DNA of 64,000 nucleotides from DATCLS01 sp036563805 (GCA_036563805.1 DATCLS010000017.1:37402-101401); one strand, 5' to 3'. Shown: positions 37,199 through 48,386, numbered from the stretch's first letter. Program-made: numbers and translations. The notes: generated by a model from the letters alone, not told the origin.

Positions 37199-37282
37199 GG
37201 CGGTGAACCCCTCGCGTGTGTGGTCGCGGGCCGGCGACCTGTCCCTACCCGCCCGTTAGCGCACCACGTCTTGACCCAAGGG

Positions 37283-38380
37283 TCAAGTTAGGGCGGGTGG
37301 CGCCGCCGACGCCTCCGGGAAGATGGCCGTCAACTCGGCCGGCGCCACCTGTTCGAGCTGGTCGAACCGGCATTCGGGCGGGGTCTTGTCGGGCCGCCAG
37401 CGGACCATGCGGGTGGTGGCCCGGAAGCGGCCGTTGAGCAGCCCCTCGTAGCGGACCTCGACCACCCGCTCGATGCGGAGCGGCTCCCAGGTCAGGTCCT
37501 TCTGGCCGTTCCAGCGGCTGGGGGTGCCGGGCATGCGGCGCTGGCCGTCGTGGGCCTCGGCGATCGCCCACGACCGCCACGGGTGGCCGTCGAGCGCGTC
37601 CGCCCGCAGGGGCGCGATCTCGCCCACCAGCTCGCGCCGCCGGGCGGCCGAGAACGAGCTGGCCACGCCGACGTGGTGCAGCTCACCCCGGTCGTCGTAC
37701 AGGCCGAGGAGGAGCGACCCGACGCCCTCGCCGTCCTTGTGCCAGCGGAACCCGGCCACGACGACGTCCGCGGTGCGCTCGTGCTTGACCTTCCACATGG
37801 TCCGCTTGCCCTGGACGTAGCGCCCGTCGGCCGGTTTGGCCATGACCCCGTCGAACCCCGCCCCCTCGAACCGGCGGAACCAGTCCTCGGCCCGGTCGGG
37901 GTCGTCGGTGATCGGCGAGACGTGGATGCGGGGGTGGCGGCCGACGATGGCCGACTCGAGCAGGCGGCGCCGCTCGGCGAACGGCTCGCCGGTCAGGTCG
38001 CGGTCGCCGAGCGCCAACAGGTCGAACGCCACGAAGCTGGCCGGGGTCGCCTCGGCCAGCATGGCGATGCGCGAGGCCGCCGGGTGGATGCGCTGCTGGA
38101 GGGCGTCGAAGTCGAGCCCGTCGTGGCGGACCAGCACGAGCTCGCCGTCGACGACGCAGCGGTCGGGCAGCGTGGCCCGCAGCGGCCCGGGCATCTCCGG
38201 GAAGTAGCGGGTCAGCGGCCGATCGTTGCGGCTGCCGAGCTCGACCTCCGGCCCGTCGCGGAACACGATGCACCGGAAGCCGTCCCACTTGGGCTCGTAC
38301 AGGAGCCCCTCCGCCCGCGGCACCTCGTGGACCGCCTTGGCCAGCATCGGTTTGATCGGGGGCGACAGCGGCAGATCCAC
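37283..38380 (-). CDS. ATP-dependent DNA ligase (LigC-like)
   Basis: 365 aa with adenylation domain motif I KWDGFR (K at about 30), motif III FVAFDLLAL, motif IV GFDGVMAKPADG, motif V MWKVKHERTADVVV, and an OB-fold domain to the end (LTWEPLRIERVVEVRYEGL, TRMVRWRPDKTPPECRFDQL). This matches the stand-alone LigC ligases of mycobacteria, which serve repair pathways beside the NAD-dependent replicative ligase. GTG 38380 is leaderless (TAGCCT, 6 nt upstream) and divergent from the carboxylase promoter 50 bp away. No Ku or primase partner is in the window. Confidence 0.92.
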   Translation of the reverse strand: MDLPLSPPIKPMLAKAVHEVPRAEGLLYEPKWDGFRCIVFRDGPEVELGSRNDRPLTRYFPEMPGPLRATLPDRCVVDGELVLVRHDGLDFDALQQRIHPAASRIAMLAEATPASFVAFDLLALGDRDLTGEPFAERRRLLESAIVGRHPRIHVSPITDDPDRAEDWFRRFEGAGFDGVMAKPADGRYVQGKRTMWKVKHERTADVVVAGFRWHKDGEGVGSLLLGLYDDRGELHHVGVASSFSAARRRELVGEIAPLRADALDGHPWRSWAIAEAHDGQRRMPGTPSRWNGQKDLTWEPLRIERVVEVRYEGLLNGRFRATTRMVRWRPDKTPPECRFDQLEQVAPAELTAIFPEASAAPPALT

Positions 38381-38441
38381 GTACCGAGGCTACGCCGAAC
38401 CGGATTTCGAGCGGTCGGAGAACCGCCGGTACCGTGATCGC

Positions 38442-39991
<1,550 letters not shown>

Positions 39992-39995
<4 letters not shown>

Positions 39996-40243
39996 GCGAC
40001 CGGACCGCACCGTCGGCCCCGGCGACCTCGCCGGCCTCGTCGACCGCCGGCGGCGCCACCGCCCGGGTCGTGCGCGGCGGCGAGCCGTCGGAGGAGGAGG
40101 TGGCGGCGATCGTCGCCGCCATCGAGGCCGCCTGGCCCCGTCCGGCCGCCCCCGACCGCCGGCGCGAGACCACCCAGCGCTGGCGGTTCTCGGGCCGGTG
40201 GTGGAGCAAGCCGGTACCGCTTCGCCGCGCCCGCCCCTGGTGA
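39992..40243 (+). CDS. Acyl-CoA carboxylase epsilon subunit
   Basis: 83 aa with the family core VVRGGEPSEEEVAAIVAAIEA and a C-terminal W-x-x..SGRWWSKPVPLRR motif. The Ala/Thr-rich N-terminus is typical. Epsilon subunits stabilise actinobacterial acyl-CoA carboxylase complexes. The GTG overlaps the stop of the beta subunit gene (GTGA). Confidence 0.88.
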
Positions 40244-40345
40244 GGGCCCTGTCCCCCGTCGCCATGCCCACCGACGCCGGGCGCCGCCGCGCCTCCGGCC
40301 GGGCTCGAGGCCCCGTGGTGGGCGCGTGACGCCAGAATCCAGGCC

Positions 40346-41350
40346 ATGGACCTGACGACCGTCGCGGACGACGAGGTGGTGCTGCACGACGGCGTCGTGG
40401 TGCACCGCCACACCGGCCTGACGCCCGAAACGACCTACCGCTTCGACGGCCACGACGTCCGGACGCTGCCCCGCCCCGGCGAGCACCTGACCACGTTCTG
40501 CACGGTCAACGACGTGCACTTCGGCGAGGTCGAGTGCGGCATCCTCGACGGCCTCGAGGGCGGGCCCGTCTACCGGTCGGCGCCCGGCGAGGAGCCCTAC
40601 CCGTCGCTCATGAACCGGTGCGCCATCGCCGACATGACCGAGGTGGGCGCCGAGGCCGTGGTGGTGAAGGGCGACCTCACGTCGATGGGCACCCGGGAGG
40701 AGTACGAGGCGTTCCTCGACGCCTACCTGCCCGCCTTCGGCGACCGGCTCGTGCACGTGCGGGGCAACCACGACGCCTACTACGGCGAGGACTTCGCCTC
40801 CGACGCCCCGATCGCCCACACGCTGCCGGGCGTGATCCTGGCCGTCATCGACACGTCGATCCCCCACCTCGCCTCGGGCGGCGTCTCGGCCGAGACGCTG
40901 GAGTGGCTCGACACGCTGGCCGCCGAGGCCGACCGCCCGGTGCTGGTGTTCGGGCACCACCACCCGTGGAACCCCGACTCGTCCGAGCGGCCCGACGGCT
41001 ACTTCGGCATCAACCCCAACGACTCCGAGCGGCTGGTCGAGGTCATCGCCCGGCGCCCCCGCATCTGGGGGTACTTCGCCGGCCACACCCACCGCAACCG
41101 GGTCCGGCGCTTCCGGGCCACCGGGTCGGTGCCGTACGTCGAGGTGGCCTGCGTCAAGGACTTCCCGGGCGCCTGGGCCGAGTACCGGGTGTTCGAGGGC
41201 GGGATCCTCCAGGTCTTCCGGCGGATCTCGGCGCCCGAGGCCCTCGCCTGGAGCGAGAAGACGCGGGACATGTACGCCGGCCTGTACGACGCCTACGCCT
41301 TCGGCGCTCTCGAGGACCGGTGCTTCGTGATCGGACCCCGGGAGACGTGA
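40346..41350 (+). CDS. Metallophosphoesterase (cyclic-nucleotide phosphodiesterase-like)
   Basis: 334 aa. Dinuclear-metal motifs: TVNDVHFG (D-x-H), VVKGDLTSMG (GDxx), RGNHDAYYG (GNHD), FGHHHPW, and FAGHTHRNRVRRF (GHxH). The order and spacing fit CpdA/Icc-type class III phosphodiesterases, though phospholipid or nucleotide substrates are possible. The N-terminal ~45 residues add a small beta domain. CAGAAT stands 7 nt before the ATG. The CoA-transferase gene follows by 10 nt, so both are probably co-transcribed. Confidence 0.87.
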   Translation: MDLTTVADDEVVLHDGVVVHRHTGLTPETTYRFDGHDVRTLPRPGEHLTTFCTVNDVHFGEVECGILDGLEGGPVYRSAPGEEPYPSLMNRCAIADMTEVGAEAVVVKGDLTSMGTREEYEAFLDAYLPAFGDRLVHVRGNHDAYYGEDFASDAPIAHTLPGVILAVIDTSIPHLASGGVSAETLEWLDTLAAEADRPVLVFGHHHPWNPDSSERPDGYFGINPNDSERLVEVIARRPRIWGYFAGHTHRNRVRRFRATGSVPYVEVACVKDFPGAWAEYRVFEGGILQVFRRISAPEALAWSEKTRDMYAGLYDAYAFGALEDRCFVIGPRET

Positions 41351-41360
41351 CGGAGCCCCC

Positions 41361-42542
41361 GTGGACGACGCCGACGTGACGGACGCCGCCGGAGCGCCGG
41401 GCGCCGACCCGACGGACGCCGACACGACGGACGGGGCGGGCGGCCCGCTCGCCGGGCTGCGGGTCCTCGACCTGGCCACGGTGATCGCCGCCCCGGGCGC
41501 GGCCCGGTACCTGGCCGACTTCGGCGCCGACGTGCTGAAGATCGAGCGGCCGGGCGTCGGCGACTCCACGCGGACGATGGGGCTGCCCGACCCCCGCGAC
41601 GGCACGTCCACCTACTGGAAGGTCCTCGGGCGCAACAAGCGGTGCGCCACGCTCGACCTCAAGACCGACGAGGGGCGGGCCACGCTGCTCGACCTCGCCG
41701 CCGAGGCCCACGTGCTGATCGAGAACTTCCGGCCCGGCACACTCGAGCGGCTCGGCCTCGGCCCCGACGTGCTGCTGGCCCGCAACCCGCAGCTGGTGAT
41801 CCTCCGAGTGACCGCCTTCGGCCAGGACGGCCCCTACGCCCACCGGCCCGGCTTCGCCACGCTGGCCGAGGCCATGTCCGGCTTCGCCGCCATCAACGGC
41901 GAGCCCGACGGGGCGCCCCTGCCGCCGCCCATCGCCCTGGCCGACGAGGTCACGGCGCTGGCCGGGGCGTTCGCCGTCATGGTGGCCCTGCGCTCGGGGG
42001 TCGGGCAGGTCGTCGACCTCAGCCTGCTGGACTCGCTGCTCCAGTGCATGGGGCCGCTGCCCGCCGCCTACGGCCTGACCGGCTACCAGCAGCCCCGCAT
42101 GGGGGCCTCGCTCCCGTACTCGGTGCCCCGGGGCACGTGGCGCTGCAAGGACGGCCGGTGGGTGGCCATCTCGGCCTCGGCGGAGTCGGTCGGACGCCGG
42201 GTGATGGAGCTGATCGGCCTGGGCGACCGCGAGGACCTGCGCTCGTTCGCCGGCCGGATCGCCGCTCGCGAGGAGATCGACGCCCACATGGCCGCGTTCT
42301 GCGCCAGCCGGACGGTCGACGAGGTGGTGGCGGCGTTCGAGGCCGCCCACGCCGCCGCCGCGCCGGTGTACGACATGGCCGACCTGTTCGAGGACCCGCA
42401 GGTGAAGGCCCGGCAGTCGATCGTCGAGGTCGACGGCGTGCCCATGCAGACGCTGGTGGCACGGCTGTCGAAGACGCCCGGGGCCATCCGGTGGGCGGGC
42501 CGGCCGTTGGGAGCCGACGACCCGCCCCGCTGGGAGGCCTGA
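41361..42542 (+). CDS. Class III CoA-transferase (CaiB/BaiF family)
   Basis: 393 aa from GTG 41361. Family motifs: GLRVLDLATVIAAPGAARYLADFGADVLKIE (start of the domain at about 30), LGRNKRCATLDLKTDEGR, LIENFRPGTLERLGLG, TAFGQDGPYAHRPGF, VYDMADLFEDPQVKAR. It moves CoA between carboxylic acids. The segment RPGFATLAEAMSG carries Ala where the catalytic Asp of formyl-CoA transferase-like enzymes is usually found (GYD.L.QA), so a different nucleophile or activity is possible. Second gene of a unit with the phosphoesterase. Confidence 0.88.
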   Translation: MDDADVTDAAGAPGADPTDADTTDGAGGPLAGLRVLDLATVIAAPGAARYLADFGADVLKIERPGVGDSTRTMGLPDPRDGTSTYWKVLGRNKRCATLDLKTDEGRATLLDLAAEAHVLIENFRPGTLERLGLGPDVLLARNPQLVILRVTAFGQDGPYAHRPGFATLAEAMSGFAAINGEPDGAPLPPPIALADEVTALAGAFAVMVALRSGVGQVVDLSLLDSLLQCMGPLPAAYGLTGYQQPRMGASLPYSVPRGTWRCKDGRWVAISASAESVGRRVMELIGLGDREDLRSFAGRIAAREEIDAHMAAFCASRTVDEVVAAFEAAHAAAAPVYDMADLFEDPQVKARQSIVEVDGVPMQTLVARLSKTPGAIRWAGRPLGADDPPRWEA

Positions 42543-42583
42543 GGGCCGCTGGCGACGTTCCGGCGCCGGTGCGGTCGCGGCCG

Positions 42584-43750
42584 TCAGATCACGTCGGCCA
42601 GCAGCAGGCCGCTGACCACGACGGCGACCACGATGCGGTACCAGCCGAAGATCTCGAGCCCGCGGCGGTTGAGGTAGTCGACCATCCACCGCATGGCCAC
42701 CACCGCGCTGACGAACGCCACCGCCAGGCCCAGCAGCGGCACGGCGAGGCCGTAGGCGTCGAGCATCTCCCCGCCGGACGACAACGTCTCGTAGGCGGTG
42801 GCGCCGCCCAGCGTGACGAAGCCGAGTAGGAAGCTGAACTCGACGGCCGCCGGCACCGACAGCCCGACCGCCAGCGCGGCCAGGATCGTCACCAGGCTGC
42901 GGCTGACGCCCGGCCACAGGGCGAACGTCTGGGCCACGCCGATGATCAGGGCGTTCTGCCAGTCGAGCGCGGTGAGCGGGGCGCCCTTGGTGGGCGGGAT
43001 GTGCCGGCGGGCCCGGGCGGCGGCGAGGATGGCGAGGCCGCCCACCAGCCAGGCCACCACGACCGGCCACGAGCCGAACAGGTTGTCCTTGATGGTGTCC
43101 TCGAGCAGCAGCCCGACCGCCACCGCCGGCAGGCAGGCGATCACGATGCTCTGGAGCGCGTGGCGGCCGGCGGGGTCGTCGCCCCGCACGCCCCGGGCCA
43201 TGGCCAGGAACCGCTCGCGGTAGAGGATGAGCACGGCCAGGATGGCCCCGGCCTGGATGGCTATGGCGTAGCTGTCGGCGGCGTCGCCGTCGATGCCCAG
43301 CAGGTCCTGGGTGACGGTCAGGTGGCCGGTCGAGCTGATCGGCAGCCACTCGGTCACGCCCTCGACGAGCCCGAGCAGGACGGCGTCGGCGGCCCGCAGG
43401 TCGGTCTCGTCGTCGCGGTCGCCGGCGCCGACTCCGGCGACGACCGCGGCCAGCACGAGCAGCGCCAGCAGGGCGCCCACCAGGGCGGCGCCCGACCAGG
43501 CGGGCGCCCGCCACCCCGACCCGCCCCGGGCCGGCCCCGCCGCCGCCTCCGCCGCCAGCGTCCTGCCCGGCGCAGCCGACGCCGACGTGCCCGGCGTAGC
43601 CGACGCCGCTGGGTCGCCGTGCGCGCTCCCGACGTGGCCGTTCGCCCAGCCGTCGTCGCCGTTGGCGCGGTGGTCGCCCGGGCGCGTGGGGGCCGGGTCG
43701 GGGCCCTGGGGGATGAACGGTCGAGGTTCCATGGGCGTGCGGTCATCCAT
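42584..43750 (-). CDS. uppP: Undecaprenyl-diphosphatase with long N-terminal extension
   Basis: About 388 aa. The UppP core starts near residue 120: DAVLLGLVEGVTEWLPISSTGHLTV (EGxTEFLPISSTGH motif) and WPGVSRSLVTILAAL (PGxSRS), in an eight-helix membrane protein that recycles undecaprenyl pyrophosphate for cell-wall synthesis. Before it lies a 75-residue Gly/Pro/Ala disordered stretch and an extra membrane helix (SGAALVGALLALLVLAAVVAGV), absent from ordinary UppP. The start may be ATG 43750 or ATG 43732; no decisive ribosome site. Convergent with the CoA-transferase. Confidence 0.9.
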   Translation of the reverse strand: MDDRTPMEPRPFIPQGPDPAPTRPGDHRANGDDGWANGHVGSAHGDPAASATPGTSASAAPGRTLAAEAAAGPARGGSGWRAPAWSGAALVGALLALLVLAAVVAGVGAGDRDDETDLRAADAVLLGLVEGVTEWLPISSTGHLTVTQDLLGIDGDAADSYAIAIQAGAILAVLILYRERFLAMARGVRGDDPAGRHALQSIVIACLPAVAVGLLLEDTIKDNLFGSWPVVVAWLVGGLAILAAARARRHIPPTKGAPLTALDWQNALIIGVAQTFALWPGVSRSLVTILAALAVGLSVPAAVEFSFLLGFVTLGGATAYETLSSGGEMLDAYGLAVPLLGLAVAFVSAVVAMRWMVDYLNRRGLEIFGWYRIVVAVVVSGLLLADVI

Positions 43751-43821
43751 GGGTCGGCGAATGCGGCTGCCGACCGTAGCCCGGCGGCGACCCACCCGTC
43801 CCGCCGCCATATCCTTGCAGC

Positions 43822-45600
43822 GTGACCGCGAACGACGACCGGGCCGGGGACACGACGGGCGAAGGATCCTGGGACCACGACGTGCTCGTGGTCGGCAGCG
43901 GCTTCGGCGGGAGCGTCACCGCGCTCCGGCTCACCGAGAAAGGCTGGTCGGTCGGCGTGCTGGAGGCCGGCCGCCGGTTCACCCGCGAGACCCTCCCCCG
44001 CACGAGCTGGCAGCTGCGCCGCTACTTGTGGTTCCCCCGGCTCGGCCTGCGGGGCATCCAGCGGATCAGCCTGCTGAAGGACGTGATGGTCCTGTCGGGG
44101 GCCGGCGTGGGCGGCGGGTCGCTGGTCTACGCCAACACGCTGTACCGGCCGCCGGCGCCCTTCTACCGCGACCCCCAGTGGGCCGACATCACCGACTGGG
44201 CGGACGAGCTCGCCCCCTACTACGACCAGGCCGAGCGCATGCTCGGGGTGGTCGAGAACCCGGTCGTCACGCCGGCCGACGAGGTGATGCGCAAGGTGGC
44301 GGCCGAGATGGGGGTGGAGCACACGTTCCACCCCACCCGCGTGGGCGTGCTGTTCGGCGACGACGTCGCCGCCGGAAACGGCGGCGGGCGCGGCGCCGGC
44401 GGGAACGGCGGGGCGCAGGTGGGCGGCGAGCCCGTCCCCGACCCCTACTTCGGCGGCGCCGGACCCGACCGGGTGACCTGCACGACCTGCGGGTCGTGCA
44501 TGACCGGCTGCCGGGTCGGCGCCAAGAACACGCTCGACACCAGCTACCTGTACCTGGCCGAGCGGAACGGGGCGGTCGTCTACCCCGAGCACGAGGTGGT
44601 CGACATCGTCCCGCGGGCCGGCGGCGGCTACGAGGTCACGACCGTGCGGCCCGGCGCCTGGCTGCGCTCCCGGCGGCGCGAGCGGAAGTTCCGGGCCCGC
44701 CACGTCGTGCTGTCGGCCAGCGCGCTGGGCACGCAGAAGCTGCTGCACCGGCTGCGCGACGAGAGGCGGCTGCCGAACCTGTCACCGCGGCTGGGCGAGC
44801 TGACCCGCACCAACTCCGAGGCGATCGTCGGGGCCATGTCCCGCAACGCCAAGACCGACCACTCGCGGGGCATCGCCATCACGTCGTCGTTCCACCCCGA
44901 CGAGGTGACGCACATCGAGCCGGTCCGCTACGGCAAGGGCTCCAACGCCATGGGCCTGTTGGCGGTGCCGATGGTCGACGGCGGCGGCCGGGTGCCCCGC
45001 TGGCTGCGGTTCGTGGCCAACTGCGTGCGCCACCCCTACATCTTCCTGCGGTCGCTGTCGGTCCGGCGCTGGTCGGAGCGGACGATCATCCTCCTCGTCA
45101 TGCAGACCCTCGACAACTCGATCCGGGTCGTGCGGCGGCGGGGGCGGCTGACCACCGAGCCGGGCCACGGCGAGCCCAGCCCCCGTTGGATCCCGGCCGG
45201 CAACGAGGCGGCGCGGCGCACCGCGGTCCACATCGACGGCGAGGCCGGGTCGTCGGTCAACGAGGCCGTGCTCGACGTGCCGACCACCGCCCACTTCATC
45301 GGCGGGTGCGTGATCGGCGAGACGCCCGAGACCGGGGTGATCGACCCCTACCACCGGGTGCACGGCCACCCCGGGCTCCACATCTGCGACGGGTCGGCGG
45401 TCACCGCCAACCTGGGCGTCAACCCGTCGCTCACCATCACGGCCATGACCGAGCGGGCGATGGCGTTCTGGCCCAACAAGGGCGATCCCGACCCCCGCCC
45501 GGCCCCGGGCGAGCCCTACCGCCGCATCGCGCCGGTCCCGCCGCGCCGGCCCGCGGTCCCGCCGACGGCGCCCGCCGCCCTGCGCCTGCCCACCGGCTGA
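43822..45600 (+). CDS. GMC-family FAD oxidoreductase (cholesterol-oxidase-like)
   Basis: 592 aa. FAD-binding VVGSGFGGSVTALRLTEKGW at about 20-38, GAGVGGGSLVYANTL (GMC signature), a cysteine cluster CTTCGSCMTGC at about 218-228 with GAKNTLDTSYL, and the C-terminal motif ICDGSAVTANLGVNPSLTITAM that positions the active site. No Tat signal, so cytosolic. This group includes cholesterol-oxidase homologues and long-chain alcohol oxidases; the substrate is not evident. The GTG is leaderless (TATCCT 43810-43815, 6 nt). Divergent from uppP. Confidence 0.88.
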   Translation: MTANDDRAGDTTGEGSWDHDVLVVGSGFGGSVTALRLTEKGWSVGVLEAGRRFTRETLPRTSWQLRRYLWFPRLGLRGIQRISLLKDVMVLSGAGVGGGSLVYANTLYRPPAPFYRDPQWADITDWADELAPYYDQAERMLGVVENPVVTPADEVMRKVAAEMGVEHTFHPTRVGVLFGDDVAAGNGGGRGAGGNGGAQVGGEPVPDPYFGGAGPDRVTCTTCGSCMTGCRVGAKNTLDTSYLYLAERNGAVVYPEHEVVDIVPRAGGGYEVTTVRPGAWLRSRRRERKFRARHVVLSASALGTQKLLHRLRDERRLPNLSPRLGELTRTNSEAIVGAMSRNAKTDHSRGIAITSSFHPDEVTHIEPVRYGKGSNAMGLLAVPMVDGGGRVPRWLRFVANCVRHPYIFLRSLSVRRWSERTIILLVMQTLDNSIRVVRRRGRLTTEPGHGEPSPRWIPAGNEAARRTAVHIDGEAGSSVNEAVLDVPTTAHFIGGCVIGETPETGVIDPYHRVHGHPGLHICDGSAVTANLGVNPSLTITAMTERAMAFWPNKGDPDPRPAPGEPYRRIAPVPPRRPAVPPTAPAALRLPTG

Positions 45601-45658
45601 CCCGGCGCCCACCGGCCGAGCCGGCGTGCGCCGCCTGCCCGCCCGGCCGGGTAGCCGG

Positions 45659-47644
45659 CTACCCGCCGGTCGTGGCCGAGCGGTGGGCGATGGCCAGCTC
45701 GAGGATGTCGGACATGATGCGGACGAGCTCGAAGTCCTTCGGCGTGTAGACGGCGGCGACGCCCGCCTCATGGAGGGCGGCCCGGTCGCTGTCGGGGATG
45801 ATCCCGCCGGCCACCACGGGCGCCTCCACGCCGCCCTCCCGCACCAGCCGCACGACCTCGGGCACCAGCTCGAGGTGCGACCCCGACAGGATCGACAGCC
45901 CGATCACGTCGACGTCCTCCTCGACGGCGACCGCGGCGATCTGGGCCGGCGTCAGGCGGATGCCCTGGTAGATGACCTCCATGCCGGCGTCGCGGGCGGC
46001 AACGGCGATCTGCTCGGCGCCGTTGGAGTGGCCGTCGAGCCCGGGCTTGGCCACCAGCAGCCGGGGCGGCCCGCCCGGCAGGGCCCGCACCCGCTCGGCG
46101 ACGGCCCGCAGCCCGGTGGAGCCGCCGCCAGCCCCGACGGCCGCGGCGACGCCGGTGGGGGCCCGGTACTCGCCGAACACCTCGCGCAGCACGCCGGCCC
46201 ACTCGCCGGTCGTGCCGCCGGCGTGGGCCAGGTCGATCGTCGCCGGCATGATGTTCTCGCCCGACTCGGCGGCCTGCCGCAGCTGGTCGAGCGACCGCTT
46301 GACCGCGTCGTTGTCGCGGGCCGACCGCCACGCCTGCACGTCGGCGACGGTCTGGGCCTCGACGGCGGGGTCGACCTTGAGGATGTGCTCGCCGTCGGAG
46401 CCGGCCAGCGGCGACGGCTCGGTCTCGGTGAACCGGTTGACGCCGACCACGGTCAGCTCGCCCGACTCGATGCGCCGGACCCGCTCAGCGTGGCTGCGGA
46501 CCAGCCGCCCCTTGAGCTCATCGATGGCCTCGAACGCCCCGCCCATGGCCAGGACGTCGTCGAGCTCGGCGGTGGCGGACTCGACCAGCTCGGCGGTCAG
46601 GCCCTCGACCACCTTGGACCCCTCGAACAGGTCGGGGTACTCGAGCAGGTCGGTCTCGTACGCCAGGACCTGCTGCATGCGCAGCGCCCACTGCTGGTCC
46701 CACGGCCGGGGCAGCCCCAGGGCCTCGTTCCAGGCCGGGAGCTGGATCGACCGGGCCCGGGCGTCGCGGCTGAGCGTGACCCCCAGCATCTCGAGCACGA
46801 TGCGCTGGACGTTGTTCTCGGGCTGGGCCTCGGTGAGCCCGAGCGAGTTGACCTGGACCCCGTAGCGGAACCGCCGGGCCTTGGGGTCGGTGACGCCGTA
46901 GCGCTCGCGGCCGATGCGGTCCCACATCTGGGTGAACGCCCGCATCTTGCACGTCTCCTCGACGAACCGGATGCCGGCGTTCACGAAGAAGCTGATCGAC
47001 GCGAACACCTGGGGGAACCGGTCCTCGGGGACCTGGCCCGACTCGCGCACGGCGTCGAGCACCCCGATGGCGGTGGCCAGGCTGTAGGCGATCTCCTGCG
47101 TCGGCGTCGCCCCGGCCTCCTGCAGGTGGTACGAGCAGACGTTCATGGGGTTCCACTTCGGGATCCACTCCGAGCAGAACGCCACCATGTCGACGATCAG
47201 CCGCCGGGAGGGCAGGGGCGGGAAGATGTAGGTGCCGCGGGACAGGTACTCCTTGACGATGTCGTTCTGCGTCGTGCCCCGCAGCTGCTTGGAGGCCACG
47301 CCCTGGCGCTCGGCGTGGGCCACGTAGAGGCCGAGCAGCCACGCCGCCGTGGCGTTGATCGTCATCGACGTGTTCATCTCGCCGACCGGGATGCCCTCGA
47401 GCAGCTCGCCCATGTGCCCGAGGTGCGCGACCGGGACACCCACCTTGCCGACCTCGCCCCGGGCCAGCGGGTGGTCGGGGTCGTAGCCGGTCTGCGTGGG
47501 CAGGTCGAAGGCGATGGACAGGCCCGTCTGCCCCTTGGCCAGGTTGGTGCGGTAGAGCTGGTTGCTGGCCTTGGCGGTGGAGTGCCCCGAGTAGGTCCGC
47601 ATCAGCCACGGACGATCGGGCTCCGGCAGCGTCAGCTCGCTCAT
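45659..47644 (-). CDS. ecm: Ethylmalonyl-CoA mutase (B12-dependent)
   Basis: 661 aa single-chain mutase. N-terminal TIM barrel: RPWLMRTYSGHSTAKASNQLY, AFDLPTQTGYDPDHP, GEMNTSMTINATAAWLL, RGTTQNDIVKEYLSRGTYIFP, SYHLQEAGATPTQEIAYSL. C-terminal cobalamin domain from about 525: RLLVAKPGLDGHSNGAEQIA (DGHxxG), IGLSILSGSH. The protein resembles MeaA-type ethylmalonyl-CoA mutases of Streptomyces rather than methylmalonyl-CoA mutase, which normally has two subunits in actinobacteria. It converts (2R)-ethylmalonyl-CoA to methylsuccinyl-CoA. ATG 47644; same direction as aat with 64 nt between. Confidence 0.92.
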   Translation of the reverse strand: MSELTLPEPDRPWLMRTYSGHSTAKASNQLYRTNLAKGQTGLSIAFDLPTQTGYDPDHPLARGEVGKVGVPVAHLGHMGELLEGIPVGEMNTSMTINATAAWLLGLYVAHAERQGVASKQLRGTTQNDIVKEYLSRGTYIFPPLPSRRLIVDMVAFCSEWIPKWNPMNVCSYHLQEAGATPTQEIAYSLATAIGVLDAVRESGQVPEDRFPQVFASISFFVNAGIRFVEETCKMRAFTQMWDRIGRERYGVTDPKARRFRYGVQVNSLGLTEAQPENNVQRIVLEMLGVTLSRDARARSIQLPAWNEALGLPRPWDQQWALRMQQVLAYETDLLEYPDLFEGSKVVEGLTAELVESATAELDDVLAMGGAFEAIDELKGRLVRSHAERVRRIESGELTVVGVNRFTETEPSPLAGSDGEHILKVDPAVEAQTVADVQAWRSARDNDAVKRSLDQLRQAAESGENIMPATIDLAHAGGTTGEWAGVLREVFGEYRAPTGVAAAVGAGGGSTGLRAVAERVRALPGGPPRLLVAKPGLDGHSNGAEQIAVAARDAGMEVIYQGIRLTPAQIAAVAVEEDVDVIGLSILSGSHLELVPEVVRLVREGGVEAPVVAGGIIPDSDRAALHEAGVAAVYTPKDFELVRIMSDILELAIAHRSATTGG

Positions 47645-47708
47645 GGTCCAAGTCTTCCCCGCCGGCCCCCGGACCGACAATTGCACCGACGGCGCGAACG
47701 TCGGGTGC

Positions 47709-48386
47709 TCAGGCGGCGAACGCCGGCGGCAGCGGCAGCTCGAGCGCCCGGCGCAGCAGGTCCAGGTACCGCGACCGGGGCACCTCGACGGCCCCCAGGC
47801 TGGCCAGGTGCGGCGTCTGCCACTGGACGTCCAGCAGGCGCCCGTCCCGCCCGCCCTCCGCCAGCAGGTCGACGAGCCCGACCAGCGCCACCTTGGAGGC
47901 GTCGGTGCGGCGGTGGAACATCGACTCGCCGGCGAACAGGCCGCCGATGGCCACGCCGTACAGGCCGCCGGCCAGGGTCCCGTCCTCCAGGCTCCACGCC
48001 TCGACCGAGTGGACCCAGCCCATGCGGTGCAGCCGGACGTAGGCCTCCTTGACCTCGTCGGTGATCCAGCCGTGGGGCCGGGACGGATCGGCACAGGCCT
48101 CGATCACCTCGGCGCAGGCCGTGTCGACCCGCAGCTCGAAGCGCCGGAGGCTGCGGCGCAGCGACCGGCTGACCCGCAGCCCGTCGAGCGGCAGGATGGC
48201 CCGGGGGTCGGGCGACCACCAGCCGAGCGGCCGGCGCCCGCCGAGCGGCATGGGGAACAGCCCAGCGCGGTAGGCGGCCAGCACCGTGCCCGGCTCCAGG
48301 TCGCCGCCCACCCCGACGAGGCCCTGCTCGTCGGCGGCGCTCGCCGGCGGGAACGACCACGGTGTCAGCGGCGGCTCCACGGGCAT
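47709..48386 (-). CDS. aat: Leucyl/phenylalanyl-tRNA--protein transferase
   Basis: 225 aa. Adds Leu or Phe to N-terminal Lys/Arg of proteins, marking them for ClpS/ClpAP (N-end rule). Signatures: GLVGVGGDLEPGTVLAAYRAGLFP, WWSPDPRAILP, SLRRSLRRFELRVDTAC, WITDEVKEAYVRLHRMGWVHSVE, GGLYGVAIGGLFAGESMFHR. A TACGTT hexamer is 9 nt before the ATG. Probably transcribed with ecm downstream. Confidence 0.95.
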   Translation of the reverse strand: MPVEPPLTPWSFPPASAADEQGLVGVGGDLEPGTVLAAYRAGLFPMPLGGRRPLGWWSPDPRAILPLDGLRVSRSLRRSLRRFELRVDTACAEVIEACADPSRPHGWITDEVKEAYVRLHRMGWVHSVEAWSLEDGTLAGGLYGVAIGGLFAGESMFHRRTDASKVALVGLVDLLAEGGRDGRLLDVQWQTPHLASLGAVEVPRSRYLDLLRRALELPLPPAFAA

